Notes: generated by a model not told the origin, from the sequence alone. Positions 46,650-61,127 are shown, counted from the first letter of the stretch. The stretch: DNA of 64,000 nt from Baylisascaris procyonis (GCA_037389465.1 JAZARR010000105.1:3534001-3598000), one strand, 5' to 3'. Made by a program: numbers and translations.

Positions 46650-49600
46650 GCAGAAGTTGCATTTGTGCGTATGAAGTTAAGATGTAAGTTGGCGTTGATT
46701 AATTCTGCGCATAGATGTGAACGTTGAGTTTAATACCGACACGTCGTGTTGATTTATCGTTGTAGTGAACGATTGACTACTGAAGAGTTCTTTTTTTTTG
46801 CATTTCCATTTCCGCTCATTTTGACGGCACTTCTCATTTGTGCTGTTGCTCTCTTCAACGTCTAACCAGTACGCCCTCTCATTTCTAGTTTGACTCTAAG
46901 CGTATCGTTTTCAATGAAATTCGACACTTCATGGTCACCTTTGCCATCTATAACGATATGTTCGTTGTAAATAAATACCATCAATCTAACTGTGTCACTC
47001 ATGCTACATTTCCGCCTTCGGCAAATTCACCTATGCTAAATGCGCACTAATTTAATTAAATCTGCACTTTGACTTAGGCTCATGTTTTTAGAAATTCGTT
47101 GAATGTTTGAAACTAATCTGCGTGCTCACATTTTTGCGTCATAATATTGTGTGCTTGTGGAGCGTACTTTCAGAGGCGCATTTGTCATGCTTGCGTCTCA
47201 CAGTAGTGAGCGGAAGCTTTGTGCTTGTTTTTACATTTAGTTCACATCTGCAGTGATCTGTTCATAATGATTCAGCTAAATTTATAGTGGTAAATCGATT
47301 CTCAGTTGTTTTTTTCTTCCCTTTTAAAAAAGATCTAATTGGAAAGGGCCAAAAAAGTCGTTGAGAATGCTCTGAGAAGAGTGAAAAGCACGGCAGGCAT
47401 AGTGTTCATGGCTAGCAACCTGGGATTATTGACTGAAATTTGTTTGTTGTTCTAACGATCGACGTTGCCAAAAGGAACTGTGCGGCCGAATGGTTTTATA
47501 CGTTGGTTAGTGATTGGGTAGCTCCTGGTTCGTTCACGCTCACTAACTGCAACTTTAAGCGGTAAGAGGGAAAGTAGATGTATTTATTTTTAGGCGCTTT
47601 ATGTGATGTTGATTCGCTTTGGCTTTTTATTTACTAGCGAAATTATGTGTAGAATTTTCGAATCTATTTGTTCATCTGCCCGCATCTTTCGCGTTCCAGG
47701 TTCAAACTTTAGCACGTATGGCAGTTGTCGCTGGTGTGGAAGCAAAGTTTGTGATCGCTTCAGTGATTCGTAATATTTCTAACAGCTTTGGCAAATTTGT
47801 AATTGCGTATGCAAGGAGTGCTGAAATCACTGACTTTGGCAGAGATGTTCTAGTATGCTTTTGCAAGCGTTCGGCCAACACTAGTTGTTCAGCAGTATGT
47901 ATGAAATAAGCACTGAACTTCAGTTGATCTGCTAATTCTCGAATGTTTTTTTTTTTTTGCTTTTTGGATAATTGGATGAGCTAATGTTTTTTTGTTGACA
48001 AGAATTTGATGGTAGCGAAGTTGGTTCTTAACGCCTTATCATCTTTCGATACTCTAGACAGGCTTTCCTCGCAAATTCGGTGCACAACTTTCCTTATGTG
48101 GTTCAAAAACCATTGACGATAGATTGAAGAAAGGAACGGGGGCAGAGCATTCCTCGTCGGAAATCGAAAAAGTGATGATGTGGCCGTTGCTCATATTTGA
48201 TGTTTCATGTCAACAGCGCCTTTGCGCATTCTTAGAATCGAATTATTTATCAACAGAAATGCTCTCATGTCACATTACGTGGCGATTTGAGTCAGCAAAA
48301 TTACAGCTTTCTTCCATGTTTTAGTATGTAATTTCCATAGCCATTCTGAATAACAGCATCAAAAATATTGCTTAGAAAAGTTCGGTGAAATGTAAGATGC
48401 GATATGAATGACGTAATTGCTATGATAAAGCTGAAAAGTGGTTTAATGTTTGTTTGTTCGAACGAGAGGTGCGGAGGCCTGACAGGCTGGCTGTTTGATT
48501 CAGCGTTTCGGCTGCGCGAATAGCTGACGAACTGTTCTGTCGAGCAAGCGCTTTTTATGCGCTCAATTGTCGCTGATTTTGTTGCGCAAAAACCGGTGTC
48601 CTCGTCGGCGACACGTCCCCTCAGCGTGTGTGCATTGTCGTGAATGTACGCATTCGCCATACTAACGTCTCTTCCTTACACGCCTTCCTTCCTCTTGAAT
48701 GCTGTCTTCATTTTCAACTTTCTTAGTTGTACTGCTTGTGTTTAATGCTTTGTTAAGCTGCGGTGACAAGCCGATCGGCAGGTGCACCGTTCGTTCGAGT
48801 ACGTGAGTATGTCGCGTAGTTTTGTGCTGGATGCTTGACGTTGCTTCGAGGCTTTGCTTTTACGTGACAGCCATCTTCCGCATGGCTTTTTTATCTGTTC
48901 ACCTCTATCTGAACGTCAGAAGTGCTTCATATCGCCATACAACATTTAGCACGACATAAAACAGTGCTATATTTAGCTTGCTGATTGGCGCTTTTGTTGT
49001 CTTTCAATGGGGAATATCCAAATAGGTTCAAAATTCATAGGTGGGGTAAATCGCTCTTATGACGTTGGTTGTCTGTTTGAAGGAATAATGGAGCAACTTC
49101 TGCGCACTTACGACGGATCATTGAGAGTGGGAAAATTTTGATGAAATGAAAGAAGGAAATAAGCAACAAAAGTAATCGAAAAAATAGTGGAACTGAAAAA
49201 TTTGATGAGTTAAGATGCTCAGCAGAAATTTACCCGAAGTTCGGGAGGCGGAGGATGGGAAAGAGCGAAGAGACCTGTGATCTTTTCGAAGACTTCAAAT
49301 TTTCGACCGTTTTTTGTCATATTCTGTCGCAGTCCATTATAAAGGACCTAGCATTCGTGCAGCTTTCTTCATTATGATTGTGTAGTGTGGCATTATGCAA
49401 GTGTCTGCTGTTGAATGCATTAGCGGTGTGAATTGCCTTTAAGAAATATGCTCAGCTTCTTTCCGTAGAAAGCGTTGAGAGGAGAAAGGTGCGATATAAG
49501 TCAGGCCTAAAGCCGTGCTAGGAACAGAGCGGAAAGAGGGCATGGAAAGGCTTCCTGAGAAACTTTTTTTTAGTCATTTCTGGCTTTATTATTCATCCTT

Positions 49601-50310
49601 TTCTTGTTTAACCCGATATTATTTTTCTTCGTAATTCACCTTCATGTGTTTTTCTTCCATTCTATTCACCACTGATTTGCCACTTGTCCTTTCGCTTGCA
49701 TATTCTCGAGAGGCTGCCTCATTCATTTTTTATTTGACGCGGTTCTTTTCGTCCATTGGGCAAAATGAACTTCGCGTTGACAAAATGTGCATTTTTATCA
49801 GTCATATTAATCAGGTGTGAACATGAAAGGCAAGCCAAGGTTCATCACTAGACCTTTGTATTCACTCACTTGGAGGGGTGGACCCTTTCATCTTTTCGAC
49901 GAAAGGTTGTTAGCACTGAAATTACCCTCACAGATATCCAATATAACCCCAAAAGCTACTCATCAGAAAAAGTCGATCTGCTTTCGTTCCATTGTGTGAA
50001 GGATATCGAACAAACTTCAAGTTGTTAAATATTAAATAAAATCTCAGCGTTTCGATACGTTATGTGGATTTGCCTGCATTTCTCTCTTCTAATGCAACCC
50101 ACCTTCATCATTATGAACTGTTAACACTCCTTTTACTATCTACTTTTGCCGCACACTGTATGCAAGTTGGGATAGGGATCTGATGATCCGTTAACCTCGA
50201 ATTGACAAAAATTGGTGCAAAATATTGTTACCTTCTCATACGAAAATTTGAACAAGCTCTGTGGAGTTGTTATTGTGGGGATTAGGAGTTCACATGAGAC
50301 GGAGCTGGAG
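42160..50310. other. gene desert, no supported gene
   Basis: Many open frames of 60-124 codons lie on both strands, but none has recognisable domains or paired splice sites. Noted content: a Cys-rich 66-codon frame at 45231-45431 (+), a 26-T run at 46624-46649, and a segment at 43156-43215 after a good tttatag acceptor. Confidence 0.55.
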
Positions 50311-52026
50311 TCACTTTTTAAGCAACTTTATCGGACGTGAAAGCTGTCCTAATTCATTGGTGTGAAGCGGAACTTTGAAAATTGAAACGTAATACCACTC
50401 CGTTTTTTTTTCGAGTTGGCGAAATGCACTGGATGACATCTTCAAATATTGCTTGGTCGAAAGTAAAGGAATGATAGAATACAGTATATCTTGTGCTCCT
50501 TTTTTTTTCATGAGTTGATCTCACAGCAGTGCGCATTTGTGTTTCCAGATTGGTTCAATTAAGGATTTGGTGTTTGAAGCCAATCTAAAGTTGCTTTCTG
50601 CTCATTTTGGCAGCATTCTGTAGGAGGCGATGAGTGTCACTCAGCTCCATATGGGGAAAAGTTTTCAACAATTTGCCGAATCGAGCACAGTGTAAAGTGA
50701 TCGCAGGGATACCCACAGTGAGCACAATCGAGTTTTACTTTCATAAGCATCCTCATTATTAGTTCATGATGTTTTTGTATTTTTTGGTTGACGAAGGCAG
50801 CACCAAATACTGATAAATTTTGATCATAGTATATAATGATGTATATGAACGACGCTATCGGTGTGGCAAAGATTGTTCTTGGCTTGTGAAAATTTCTTAT
50901 GTTATCCTGCAAGGCACATTATAGTAATAGTCGATCTACGCTTATGTATGTTTTCCTTTCCGCAGCAACTGCAGTCACCAGGCACGCTGCATGGGATATA
51001 CATATGCATACACTTCATGTCCTTATTCGATTTCTTGTCCAAAATTTCGTCAGTTTTTTTGTGTTTGCTGCAATTGCTTTTCAACGAGCCATTATGAAAT
51101 ACTTTTTTGTGTACCCCACATTTCAGTCTTGAGATGTAAATTACTAATTCGAACACAACTTGCAAGTTGCTTCGGAAGCCTTTTATAGGCACTGGTTCCC
51201 AAGATTGGACATATCGCCTGACTCCGCCGTTTTATGATCTCTCCTGTTTCACCTATGATTAAAGCCTCGGGGGTTCATATTCTGGCTATAATTTTCTACG
51301 CATGGTGTAGAAAAATTCACTCTACAAGTTTCTTGATGAGGCCAAGCCACTAACTGGGTTTTTCGACCTCGTTAAAGCTCGAGGGGCCAAACTTTGGGCT
51401 TGTGTTTCTTGACTTCATCACGGGTAAAATAGCCAATGCCTAATTGCCACGAAATTTTAGAAATGGAGATGCGTACTTTTTTCTTAAACATGCGACCACT
51501 GGCAAATGTCAACTCTGTTCGCAAAGCAATAATGCTTTCGCTCCTTAACGCCGTATTGTTATGACAATTGGGACTAACTTTGATTCATCATCCTCATCGA
51601 GGGTGTTTTTCTTTCATTTTCACTTTCCCCGTCTCGGTAGAGGGTCTCGCGGCTGGCAGTGACCATGAACCAGGTCTAAGTCTTCGTTTTTCCGCTTGAT
51701 CAGCCTTCTTGGATGGTTATTTGCTGGTTTCCTGAAAGATCTCATTCTGGAGCAAATTTTGTTTTGAACATTGTTATGTACTTTTCTGGGCTAATCCTGT
51801 CCCAGTCTTTGCTTTTCGATCTGTTGCCAGCGGGTTGATGCCGGTTGTCAGAGTCACGGAAGGTATAATCTGGATCTGTCCACCATATTGGATCGGATGA
51901 AAAGTTATTTAAAATGTCGGCGTTGATCTGCTTTTCGGCTAAAATGTAACTTATCGAAGCAATCGTCTCAGCAAGAGGGTGCTTCAACAGGTCGAACAGC
52001 GAGGTGAAGCGACGCACTACGGACAT
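50311..52026 (-). pseudogene. possible decayed gene of unknown identity
   Basis: Successive minus-strand open segments in shifting frames. The first, 52026-51742, has 94 codons with GC-rich third positions (begins MSVVRRFTSLFDLLKHPLAE, contains DPIWWTDPDYTF). Then about 51752-51620 (MRSFRKPANNHPRRLIKRKN), about 51560-51383 (SESIIALRTELTFASGRMFK), about 51285-51150 (RSQAICPILGTSAYKRLPK) and 50912-50637 (KVKLDCAHCGYPCDHF). Together they suggest a frame-shifted relic, or exons of a fast-evolving gene. No family is recognised, and chance remains a serious alternative. Confidence 0.3.
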
Positions 52027-52038
52027 ATTGCCATAAAC

Positions 52039-52065
52039 TGACCACAGCGGCGCACGCTGTGGTCA
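52039..52065. repeat. perfect 11-bp inverted repeat
   Basis: TGACCACAGCG, loop GCGCA, then CGCTGTGGTCA. It lies 13 bases before the ATG (minus strand) of the 94-codon open frame at 52026-51742. It could be a stem in that transcript's leader or a binding palindrome. Confidence 0.85.
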
Positions 52066-53099
52066 CTTTATGACGTCGATTGTGCATTATCATATCAGTG
52101 ATGAGTTGAGATTCGAAATGGTTGGTAGAATGATATACCAGTGATTAAGATAACCGAGAGCAGGTGCGCTCTGTTTCAACGATTTTATTGTTGTTTCTTT
52201 ATCAATAACTAGGCTGATTCATGTCGGTGACTCATCGAGGGGAAGTATAGAGGGTAATTCGGCTAACGCAGCGACTATTGCTGCGACCAGTTAATCGGCA
52301 AAAAAACCTCAAATAAGCGTTGCAGTTTAATCCGCCTTAAAAAGGGTGTCGTGAAAACATGCGTTCCCTGTCAACTACTGTTTCATTCTCTATCAAACAA
52401 CGGCAATTTGAAGTGATGGCACTGGCTTATGGTACATTTTTCACGGTTTCGTAAACTGGGAGAATGTGAATTTGCGGACTGCTAACAAATACTTGATCCG
52501 CCAAGCGTGGAGATACAACGAGGATCTTTGCGGATTTTGGTATTATTATCGAGAAGATATCTGTCAGTAAAGTTCCAGTAGTAATTGTTGATAAAATATG
52601 GCTGAGTCTTTTTGATTACTGTCGCATTAGTGCACTGACATTCAAAAGTATATTGTTCGCTTTTGTAGGCTACCGTAAACGTTGCAAGCAATCGGCTCAT
52701 TGAAAACACGTAATTCGATGTGTTCGCCTTATCGATTGCACTTTAGTCTGCTGTGTGGGCAAGATCTTTTCTCATGCATTGTTTGGCTAATTGTGGAATC
52801 GGGTAGGTATACATGATGTTGTCGATTTTACCAGCACATACATGCCCTGGTATGTTTGCTTCCACTCACTCCTTTCATCCCTACTTACTCCTCTCTCCTC
52901 CTTCCCCAATTTAGTACGCTGTTTGGGTTATTGGTTATTGAATGACGTATTCGGCGCATATTTCCGATGCGTTTGCATGAGAGGAATATATGTTGAAAAA
53001 GGATGTATTTGCGTGCTTCTGCTGTAAGTGCTGTACGCATACTTTGAAACCGACATCAGCACATACAAGCATTATCCTCCATTCATAATTGCCGTACAG

Positions 53100-53530
53100 A
53101 TGGTTTGTTTTACGCCTCATTGCTTGAGAGATGTTGCATACGAAAAAAATTCAAGTACTTGGAACCAGTCGACTCCGCGCTTCTGCAAAACTGTTGCGGA
53201 AGTGAGCATAAGTTTTGCTGGAGAATTGGCGAGAACTCGCCATCATAAGCTTACGAAAATGGTGACAACAAGACAAATGAAAACTCTTACATTTTATCAG
53301 AAAATGAACATCATTCAATGATTAATTCGTTTGTACATCGAATATTAACATCCTCACAAAAAATAGATGCACAAAAGAAATATTCACACAGAAAAGATTC
53401 AAGTAACATTCAAGTCTTTCAGAAGCAGTTACGAGACTACATCGTGCAGAGGAAAACTTCTGTGAAGAGTCCTTCATTTATCACTGACTCTAAACGAAAG
53501 AAGATAAAAATCGCTAATGCTGTGACTTGA
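53100..53530 (+). CDS. possible two-exon small gene (69 codons)
   Basis: Exon 53100-53201 starts with ATG immediately after a cgtacag acceptor (a layout typical of nematode trans-splicing) and ends GAA|GTGAGC. Exon 53423-53530 follows tctttcag, is in the same phase, and ends with TGA. The product is small, basic and Lys/Arg/Ser-rich near its end (KTSVKSPSFITDSKRKKIKI) with five cysteines... counted in exon 1 only as C3, C8 and C29. No domain is recognised. The first frame is open further upstream, so the first exon may be longer and internal. Confidence 0.3.
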
Positions 53531-54371
53531 ATATATAGAAGTGAATGTTGGATGGGCGATTAGTGTGGATATGCATTCGGAATATGATTGGCGTTTCTGT
53601 TTTTCATCTTGATCTTCGGAATCAAACGGTGCATTGTTACGAGGATCGTCTAATGGTGGTAAAATGAGTTGCTGCCGTCACAGTGGGGTGTGGGGCTGAA
53701 ATATGTGTCCACGTTATTCGTCTTTGCAGTTCCACGAACCGGTTTGCTGAGCGACTGTCTGAAGGAGAACAAGAGGACGAGGAGGGACGCGCTTCGCCAA
53801 AATGCTGTAGTTTGCCTTGTGGGACGGTTCGGACTCGCATCATCTTTGTTTATCTCTAGTGCTCTATCTCCGATTTACCTTTTTTATGCTTGCTGTTAAT
53901 ATCTACTTAATTTTGATAATTTTCTTATGACATATGTAGCCGTTATATGTCACAAATTAATCAGCAGTATGAGTTTATCTACTTCATTGTTTTTGGTTAA
54001 ATATTTCTTATTCAGGAGGGCTCATGATACTTTGATTGCTAGAATGAATGGTATTTTATAGGGGGTTTCTTTATGGGTTTATTATGATGAGTTGATCGTT
54101 GCTGCTCATCTATTATTTGAAAAACTTTATTGATGAAAACGTATTCTGAAGCAGCTCGATATTGAGCTCATCGAGACCCGTGATATTTGTTCACCATCTA
54201 TGTTGAAAGCAAAACTATTATTCACAATGGCACTCTTCAATGCTCACAGCAAATCGTGTACACTTCTTCTGGCACACTTCAAAGTCATCACAGGGCACTT
54301 GTGTACTTAATCTGAAGCATTCAGACACTTGGGGCTAACGTTCTATATAGCGAAAGACTGCGCTCAGGTAG

Positions 54372-54395
54372 CTTTCACAGCATGTTCTGTGAAAG
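54372..54395. repeat. 9-bp hairpin with outer pairing
   Basis: CTTTCACAG, loop catgtt, CTGTGAAAG. Outside it CGCT (54361-54364) can pair with AGCG (54400-54403). Too short for a typical miRNA precursor. Confidence 0.7.
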
Positions 54396-57300
54396 TGCTA
54401 GCGTATTGCCTACCGTTTACTCATAGGCAGGCAGTTATTTATCGTTGAATATAGTTCACCTATTCAAAAGGTTGGATATATGTACACCCTTATCCTCTTA
54501 TGCCACTTTTGTCTCTTCTTGGAGAGGAAGAAATGGCAGACGCTGCATGCACGGTCGCAATCACGCTTCCCTGCTTTGCCTTCGCGCATCTAAATAAGAA
54601 GCTTTTTTGAAGTTTTCGTGAATAGAAGCAAATTAACAACACTCTGTTTCATGATGTATGAGAGAGGGGTTAGCCTCACACCCTTGTCGTTTTCCTTTTA
54701 TTGACTTGGTGTCAAGTATAGGAGAGAACGATGAAAGGAACAGTCGATACAAACATCTAAGAAATGGAAGCGAGAAGCAGTATTGTAGCTGTTTGGTTGA
54801 TTGCTAGGGTGTATGCTTTGCGGTCGGTTGCTGAGCGTCGATTTCGACGTTCGATCAGGTGCGCAAACACCGTTGCCGGCTCGTTTTAAGCCATTTTCGC
54901 ATTCGGCAATCGTCTCTTGCGATCTCCAACTGGTAACTCGACAAACATATAAATTCAATGAGAAGATTTCATTGAACATAGCAGTCGTTGCAAATAAATG
55001 TGACGTTTATTATCGTCACAGATTCGTCGTAATTCTCATCGTGTACGGATGTTTTGCTGATCGCATTACCTTATTTTATTTCTTTCTTTGCGTCTTTTTG
55101 ATATATCCTTATTAGTCGTACAGCATCAGTGCTTCTTTTATGAGGCGGGGAAAGAGGACAGGCGATAGGGAGAGATTCAAAGTTAACAGAGAAAGAAAGG
55201 TTCTTTGTCAAATGGTTTAATAAGAGGGAAACGAATAGTGTTTTTATGAAATGGTCAACGTGAGATGAATGCGACAAGCAATAACGACTGTGGCTGAAAG
55301 CCGTACTACCGAATGTGATATTTTCATGCATTGAATAGTATGTTGGTGTATAGCTAAGCCTGATCGAAACAGGATAGTGAGATTATTTTGAAAGGCGATC
55401 TGTTTAAATGTAAACGTTCGCACATAGGTTGGGACATTCTTGCCCGCTTTGTCTCTTCGTCCATTTTTCGCGATCTCTGTTGCCCGACCTCTGCTGAGGT
55501 TACTTCAGTATGCTTCAGAAGCATATCTCACTACTTTTTGCTGGTGGTGAAAAACTTACTAGAGAATATGTCTTGGCTGACTATGTCAAATACCTTGAAT
55601 ATTAGCTACAGTCTTTTTTGCGTGTCTTCCCACTTTTGGTGGAAATGAGCATCAAATGCGTTTAATTTTATAAAAGATGTTGGAGACACATCACTGAATT
55701 CACATCATGTTCACAATTTTTCAATGCGAAGCTGTCGCATCGGCCACCTTCCCTTCTCACCAGCAATCTCTATTCAGCAACACATAATTATTGGTTGTAC
55801 ACGTCCGTTGAATTCTGTGATCCGCACGTTGCAGAAAATGGATTTCAAAAAGTATCAAGGGATGGTTGCTGACTGCGTTGCCAGATGTTTAATCATTTTA
55901 GTGTTTTGCCAACGTTAATTTTCCTCTAATTATCCCGTATGTTCATTTCAAAAGCTGCAGGTAGGCGAATGTTGGAATCCACAGCTAATTAAAAAAAATC
56001 ATTTGCGACGAAAGAAAACGATCCTGAATTTAAATTCGGTGTGACATTTGCGCTCTTTTCGAAGCATCCGACAACCTTTTTGGTTCTATGGCATCGGCGC
56101 ATGTTCGGTTGCTAATATATTAGTGCCGAAGTGAACACTTTGTGTCCCCTCCTTTGTGAGTGGTACCTTAGAACAGTGATAATAACCTTTGAAAGTTCTA
56201 CACCTGGAAGGTTTTATCTCTTTTACGTTCTCCTGTGTTTGGTAATTTCTGAGGTATTCGTTTCCGTCGTATATAGCTGTTTGCATTGTACGAAATGGAA
56301 CTGTTGTGGCAAGTGAAGGCGAATCATGCGTTTCATATCGATTTATTCATTGTTGTAAGGCTGAAAGGAGCAAAGTGGGGCATCGTTGGTCGCAGCCAAG
56401 TTCAAACGTCATCAAACACCTCTCTCCTCTATGAGTTCTTATCGTCTGTCTGCTCGCATCACATGAGTCGCCAAGATGATAGTTGAATGAGCGAGTAGGT
56501 GAACGTCATGTGCTGGCATAATGTGATTGTCACTCGAAAGCACGTGATCCTCGTCTGCAGTATCAGTTTCTACAAAGCCTTAATAACCTTTCATTGCTCG
56601 TTACACCACATTGCCACTTACGACTACGCCACACCCCTAACTATCAGGGCGTTTTTGCTGACACAACAACAAATGGGATCTAACAATTTGTTGGGCGAGG
56701 ATTTTTTTGAACTATGAACTCGTAGGGTGTGCGGTGACACGTGTTTTTTGGGGCAGGACTCAAGCGCTATCACCGATAAATCGTTGTATATCGAAATCTA
56801 ATTTCCGAATTTGGGAAGATCGTGAGTATTGATGACTAATTGCTTCTGCAGAGTTGATGCTGCGAGCTGAGAACGCTGGAGGCACTGACTAAAATGTTAT
56901 ATAGAATGTACTGTTCATTTGGATAATAGGTCGCTTTTTTATTGTGAGAATGGGCTTTAATTTCTTCAGGCCTGAGCTGTTATCGCTTGATTTTAAGAGA
57001 ATACTTTTTTATCGGAGGTGAGCACTACAGGCTAAGAAGTAAAGTTAGGGCAGCTATTACACATATACACACCGGGGATGCAGGAGATTTTCGAGTCCAG
57101 GTTCATCCATCGACTATTTCCCTCCTTCTCCTGCACCCGCCTATCCCTTTACAAAATTAAAAGATTAGCCAGCAAGGCGCATGAAGTCGCTGTGCAGCAC
57201 GACACGTGCGGGAGCACTATATAAAGGCCCTTACAATCCTTGAATTTGTTCGTTCTTTTGTTCAGAACAGCCCTCAGCGTAATAATCAAAGGAATTCTAC

Positions 57301-60300
57301 AAGACGACATCGTAATATTTTTGTATTGATTCACCGTTATATCATCCTACGGCATCTCGTATGAGGTCGCTATGGGGGTAGGGAGGGAAGGGAGGTCAAT
57401 TTTGCTACTCATTCTCCATTTTTTTGGGGTGGAATGACGGGGAGGGTGATATTGACCACTTTTGACGAAGCACATCAACGATAAATTCCACGAAGCGCCT
57501 TAATGAGGATCTCAGATATTCTGAAGCATATTTAACCTGTTTCTTGGAACTGCCCTGTCCCATACAAACTACAACTAATCTTTTATAATTGTTATCACAA
57601 TCTCTGGGTTGGGGTTGTAATTTTGTGGCATTAAATTTTTTGCCCCATTTTGTTGGCATGGTTGCGTGCGTCTTAACATCGCAACATAGAGCATTCTAAG
57701 CCTCTTTATATCAGTTTCTTTCATTAGTTGATTTTAACTTCTCAACTTAGTACTCGAATATTTTTCATCTCATGCTTTTTTTTTTGCAAAAGGAAGTGGA
57801 CAATTCTATGGTGCATTTGTTATTATAGATGCGAGAAAGGAAATAAGAAGGTTCCTTTAAGTGTTATGTCTGTTAGTAATTTATTCCTATTTGTTAGTTA
57901 TAACTTTGAATTGTTGTTTATTTATCTAAGCGTTATTCGTTTACTCGTTTATTTTTAGCATTATTGAATGCAACATTGCAATGATTCGTTTTCACACTAG
58001 GAAACGCTATTTTCCCTTAGAAAATTGCATTCTATTCGTTGGAAGATTTAGTCATCTTCGCATACCATCTGCTTATTTCTTCTTGTGAGATTCTTTTTTC
58101 TTCTTTTCCTGAAATTATGCTATTCTCTTTCCTTCTATTTTTTATCGCACAAAAGTTTTTCTAAACCAAATCATCTGCATAAGCATCTTATTTAGGTGAA
58201 CAAGCACCGATCGATTAGTAGTCAGAATAGTTTCGTTTCGAATGGTTCCACTCGCCATCTCGCAACAATCGGCCAAAAGCTGTTCCCTTCATTCAATTGC
58301 GATAACTCTCCTCCCTCTTCGTTTATATTCATATAAATTTACATGTTAGGCATTATATTCTCAGTGAATTGTTAACTGAAAGTGATGTGATTCGATTGAG
58401 CAATAATAAGTCACCAAATGAATTATAACGAACTTATCATCCCGTCCTATAGTCAACATCATTTACTTTATTTCTCTTGCAAATTACTGGAATTCGCATT
58501 GTACATTGTATACTCATTCGTCCAGGCTAGATTTCTAAAGAGAAAAAAGGCACATTGGTTTGTTATTTATTCCAACTCTCATATATCAGTTTCATGTTTC
58601 TTCACTAGCGCAATATTTTCAATTCATTTGACAGCTTCATTAATCGTTTGCGGATCACTCACGCAATTGCTCAGCTTAGAAATATCAGTACTTTTGCAGG
58701 GATGTGGATAGCATCGGATTGGTTGATTATCGGGTCGAAAATAACCTGTGGAACTTTTTGTTGCTTTTTTCATTTAGAATCTTCTGACGACTGTGGAACT
58801 CTAGATCTGATGCAATTTCAGCAGAGTCATATTCAATGAGAGCTTATTAAAGATATGAGAAGTTTTTAAAGTAAGGATGTTTCAATTGTGCATGTGTTTC
58901 TCAGATACCCGATATTGCTGCAGCAGGTTGTCATTTAGTCATCAATGGGAATAGGGGGTCTAACTGGGAAAAACTGGTGAGCTTTGGCCGTATTTGGGTG
59001 ATGAAGTTGCTGCATTCAGAAACGTGCGTGAGTCGAACACATTTCGCACAAATTACAATCAAATGTCGGATAGCAGGGCACTGAGATATGATTACTTCCG
59101 TGACAGCTGCAAAGGAATATGTTGGCATTGGGTGCCGTTCATGAATCGTTTTTTATTTATCTCCATTTAAGTTCATCTTCATTGCTTATCGTTGAATGTT
59201 CTCTGCTTTTCCATCCAGCTTCTTTTCTTCTCATCACATCATTCTATGCATCACGTTTCTCTTATGTGCTTAATGTAAAATGCGGCGACACACCAAATAA
59301 ATTAATGCGCCAGCCGCTAATTGTCAGCCATGAAACGCCCAACTTGTCATCTTTGATAGCAAAGGCGTATGCATTCAACCAGTTCAACAGATAATAAAAA
59401 CATTGATGCACCATCTCTCATTGCAGAAATAGGGAAAATGCCGTGTGTGATGAGATGAGAAAAAAATAGAATAAACTAGCTTCTAAAGCAAAGGAAATTC
59501 AGAAAAAGATGAACACTATTGAAATTGGAAAGAAATAACTAAACCCGACTTATAAGCGGCATTCGACATCAATTCTTTCCTCTGACCATCACCCACGTTC
59601 TCAAGCTTAGCACTGCTCTTCTTTAATGCACTTAAAGCAGACGATAGTGTTTCTTTTGTGATGAACAAAGTCGTCAAACTGGTATTCATAAATCGAATGA
59701 CAAACCTCTCCCCTCTCACTCGCTCTTTCCGATTCTTCATTATCGCTCTTTTTTTAAATGTACTCTTGATTTGTTTCGTCCCGTTCTACAGCTTTTGTCG
59801 CCTTCCTCTATTCACTAATTTTTTTGCATTTTTTTCTCTTTTATGATTTATTCGCTAGCATTTATCGTATTTAATATTCTATTCTTATGTTTTGCTTAGT
59901 TCTTAGAATCGCTGTATCGTTCTTGATATGTTGTGCTGTACTTAAATATACCACCATATTTTTCATTTATTGCATCAAATTAGAGAGGAACATTTAATTG
60001 ACAACCATATGTCCTAATTGTGATCATTACGTTGCACCATTTAACCGTTTACTCGTTATTTTTTTAGCTCTCTATTAAATTCTTTTTAAGTCTGAAATAA
60101 CGATCCGATGATCAACGCGTTTTTCCCAGAACGACGAGAACTATGAGTGCGATCAGTGTTGCATTCAGCCAGGGTAATGCTTACCACACGATGACCCTTT
60201 ATCTTCCTAGTTTAGAGATTCGTTTCGATGCCCGAATTCATGTTTTTATTTTTTCGTAAGTGTCCTCTCTTCCATTTAAAATGCAGCTTGCCGACTGGTT

Positions 60301-61096
60301 ATGCAGAGTTTACTGATTGATATAAAGATAAACGATTTCCACAATCATTCAATTCCCAATATGTTTGCAGCCTTTATTGCAAGTTTGCAGATTATCATTA
60401 GCACTGTTGATTTTCCTAACGCTTCTTTTTGAAAACGTTTAAAAATTAATCTCTTTATGATTGGGATTTTGCTGCTGTGATGGATTGCATCAGGATAGAA
60501 AGGTGGTAGGCTTGATGAACGTTGTGCCGAAAGCTATGTCAATATTAGCTTCTCGATTGTTAGGCTAGGTGATACGCCAGAATTGCTCCAGGACATCTCT
60601 AGAAACGTTTTTTGCCTACTTTGTTGAAGGGAGCGAGCAGAGAGACAATGAGGCAATCGGCGAACGAAGTGACGCGTCAAATCGCCAAAGAACTCACCTA
60701 ACACTTCTTCCTTCGAGATGTTTGGCCCATTTTTTCGGAAACACTGAAATGATTTTTAATATATCGGCAGCATGTTTACATTCGGGGATGTTTTAGACAC
60801 TATTAGAGGGGCAGAGGAGTGGAGTTCGGTTAATAAGTGAGTACGTTGTAGGGTGGCGTGAATGGCCTTGATTGAAAGACCTGCCGTTTACACTAGTGAT
60901 TCATTCGAGCGAATGGCTGCGGGTGCCTCTTTCTCAATTGCTATTGAGAAAACAGTGGCGATGTTTTTTTTTTTCATTTGTTTTTTTCGATTAGAAAGGG
61001 GATATACTAAACCGTTGAGCTGTATGGCGTCTCGAATAAAGACAGTCATCCCGCGGAGATGTGGACCCGCTAAAAGGTGGTGGGGATTACAGAGAT

Positions 61097-61127
61097 GCAT
61101 TATCCTCGATTTATCGAGAATAATGCC
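61097..61127. repeat. near-perfect 13-bp inverted repeat
   Basis: gcattatcctcga, short loop, tcgagaataatgc with one mismatch. A second perfect 9-bp stem, TTTCTCAAT / ATTGAGAAA, lies 145 bases upstream at about 60931-60952. Confidence 0.7.

Noticed and set aside
48301..48660. 119-codon minus-strand frame
   Set aside because: No domain, and its second half is hydrophobic AT-driven sequence. No partner exon was found.
60130..60172. Exon-like segment as a first convertase exon
   Set aside because: Its phase would fit exon 2, but that frame has no ATG, whereas 62906-62940 supplies a start codon and matching phase.
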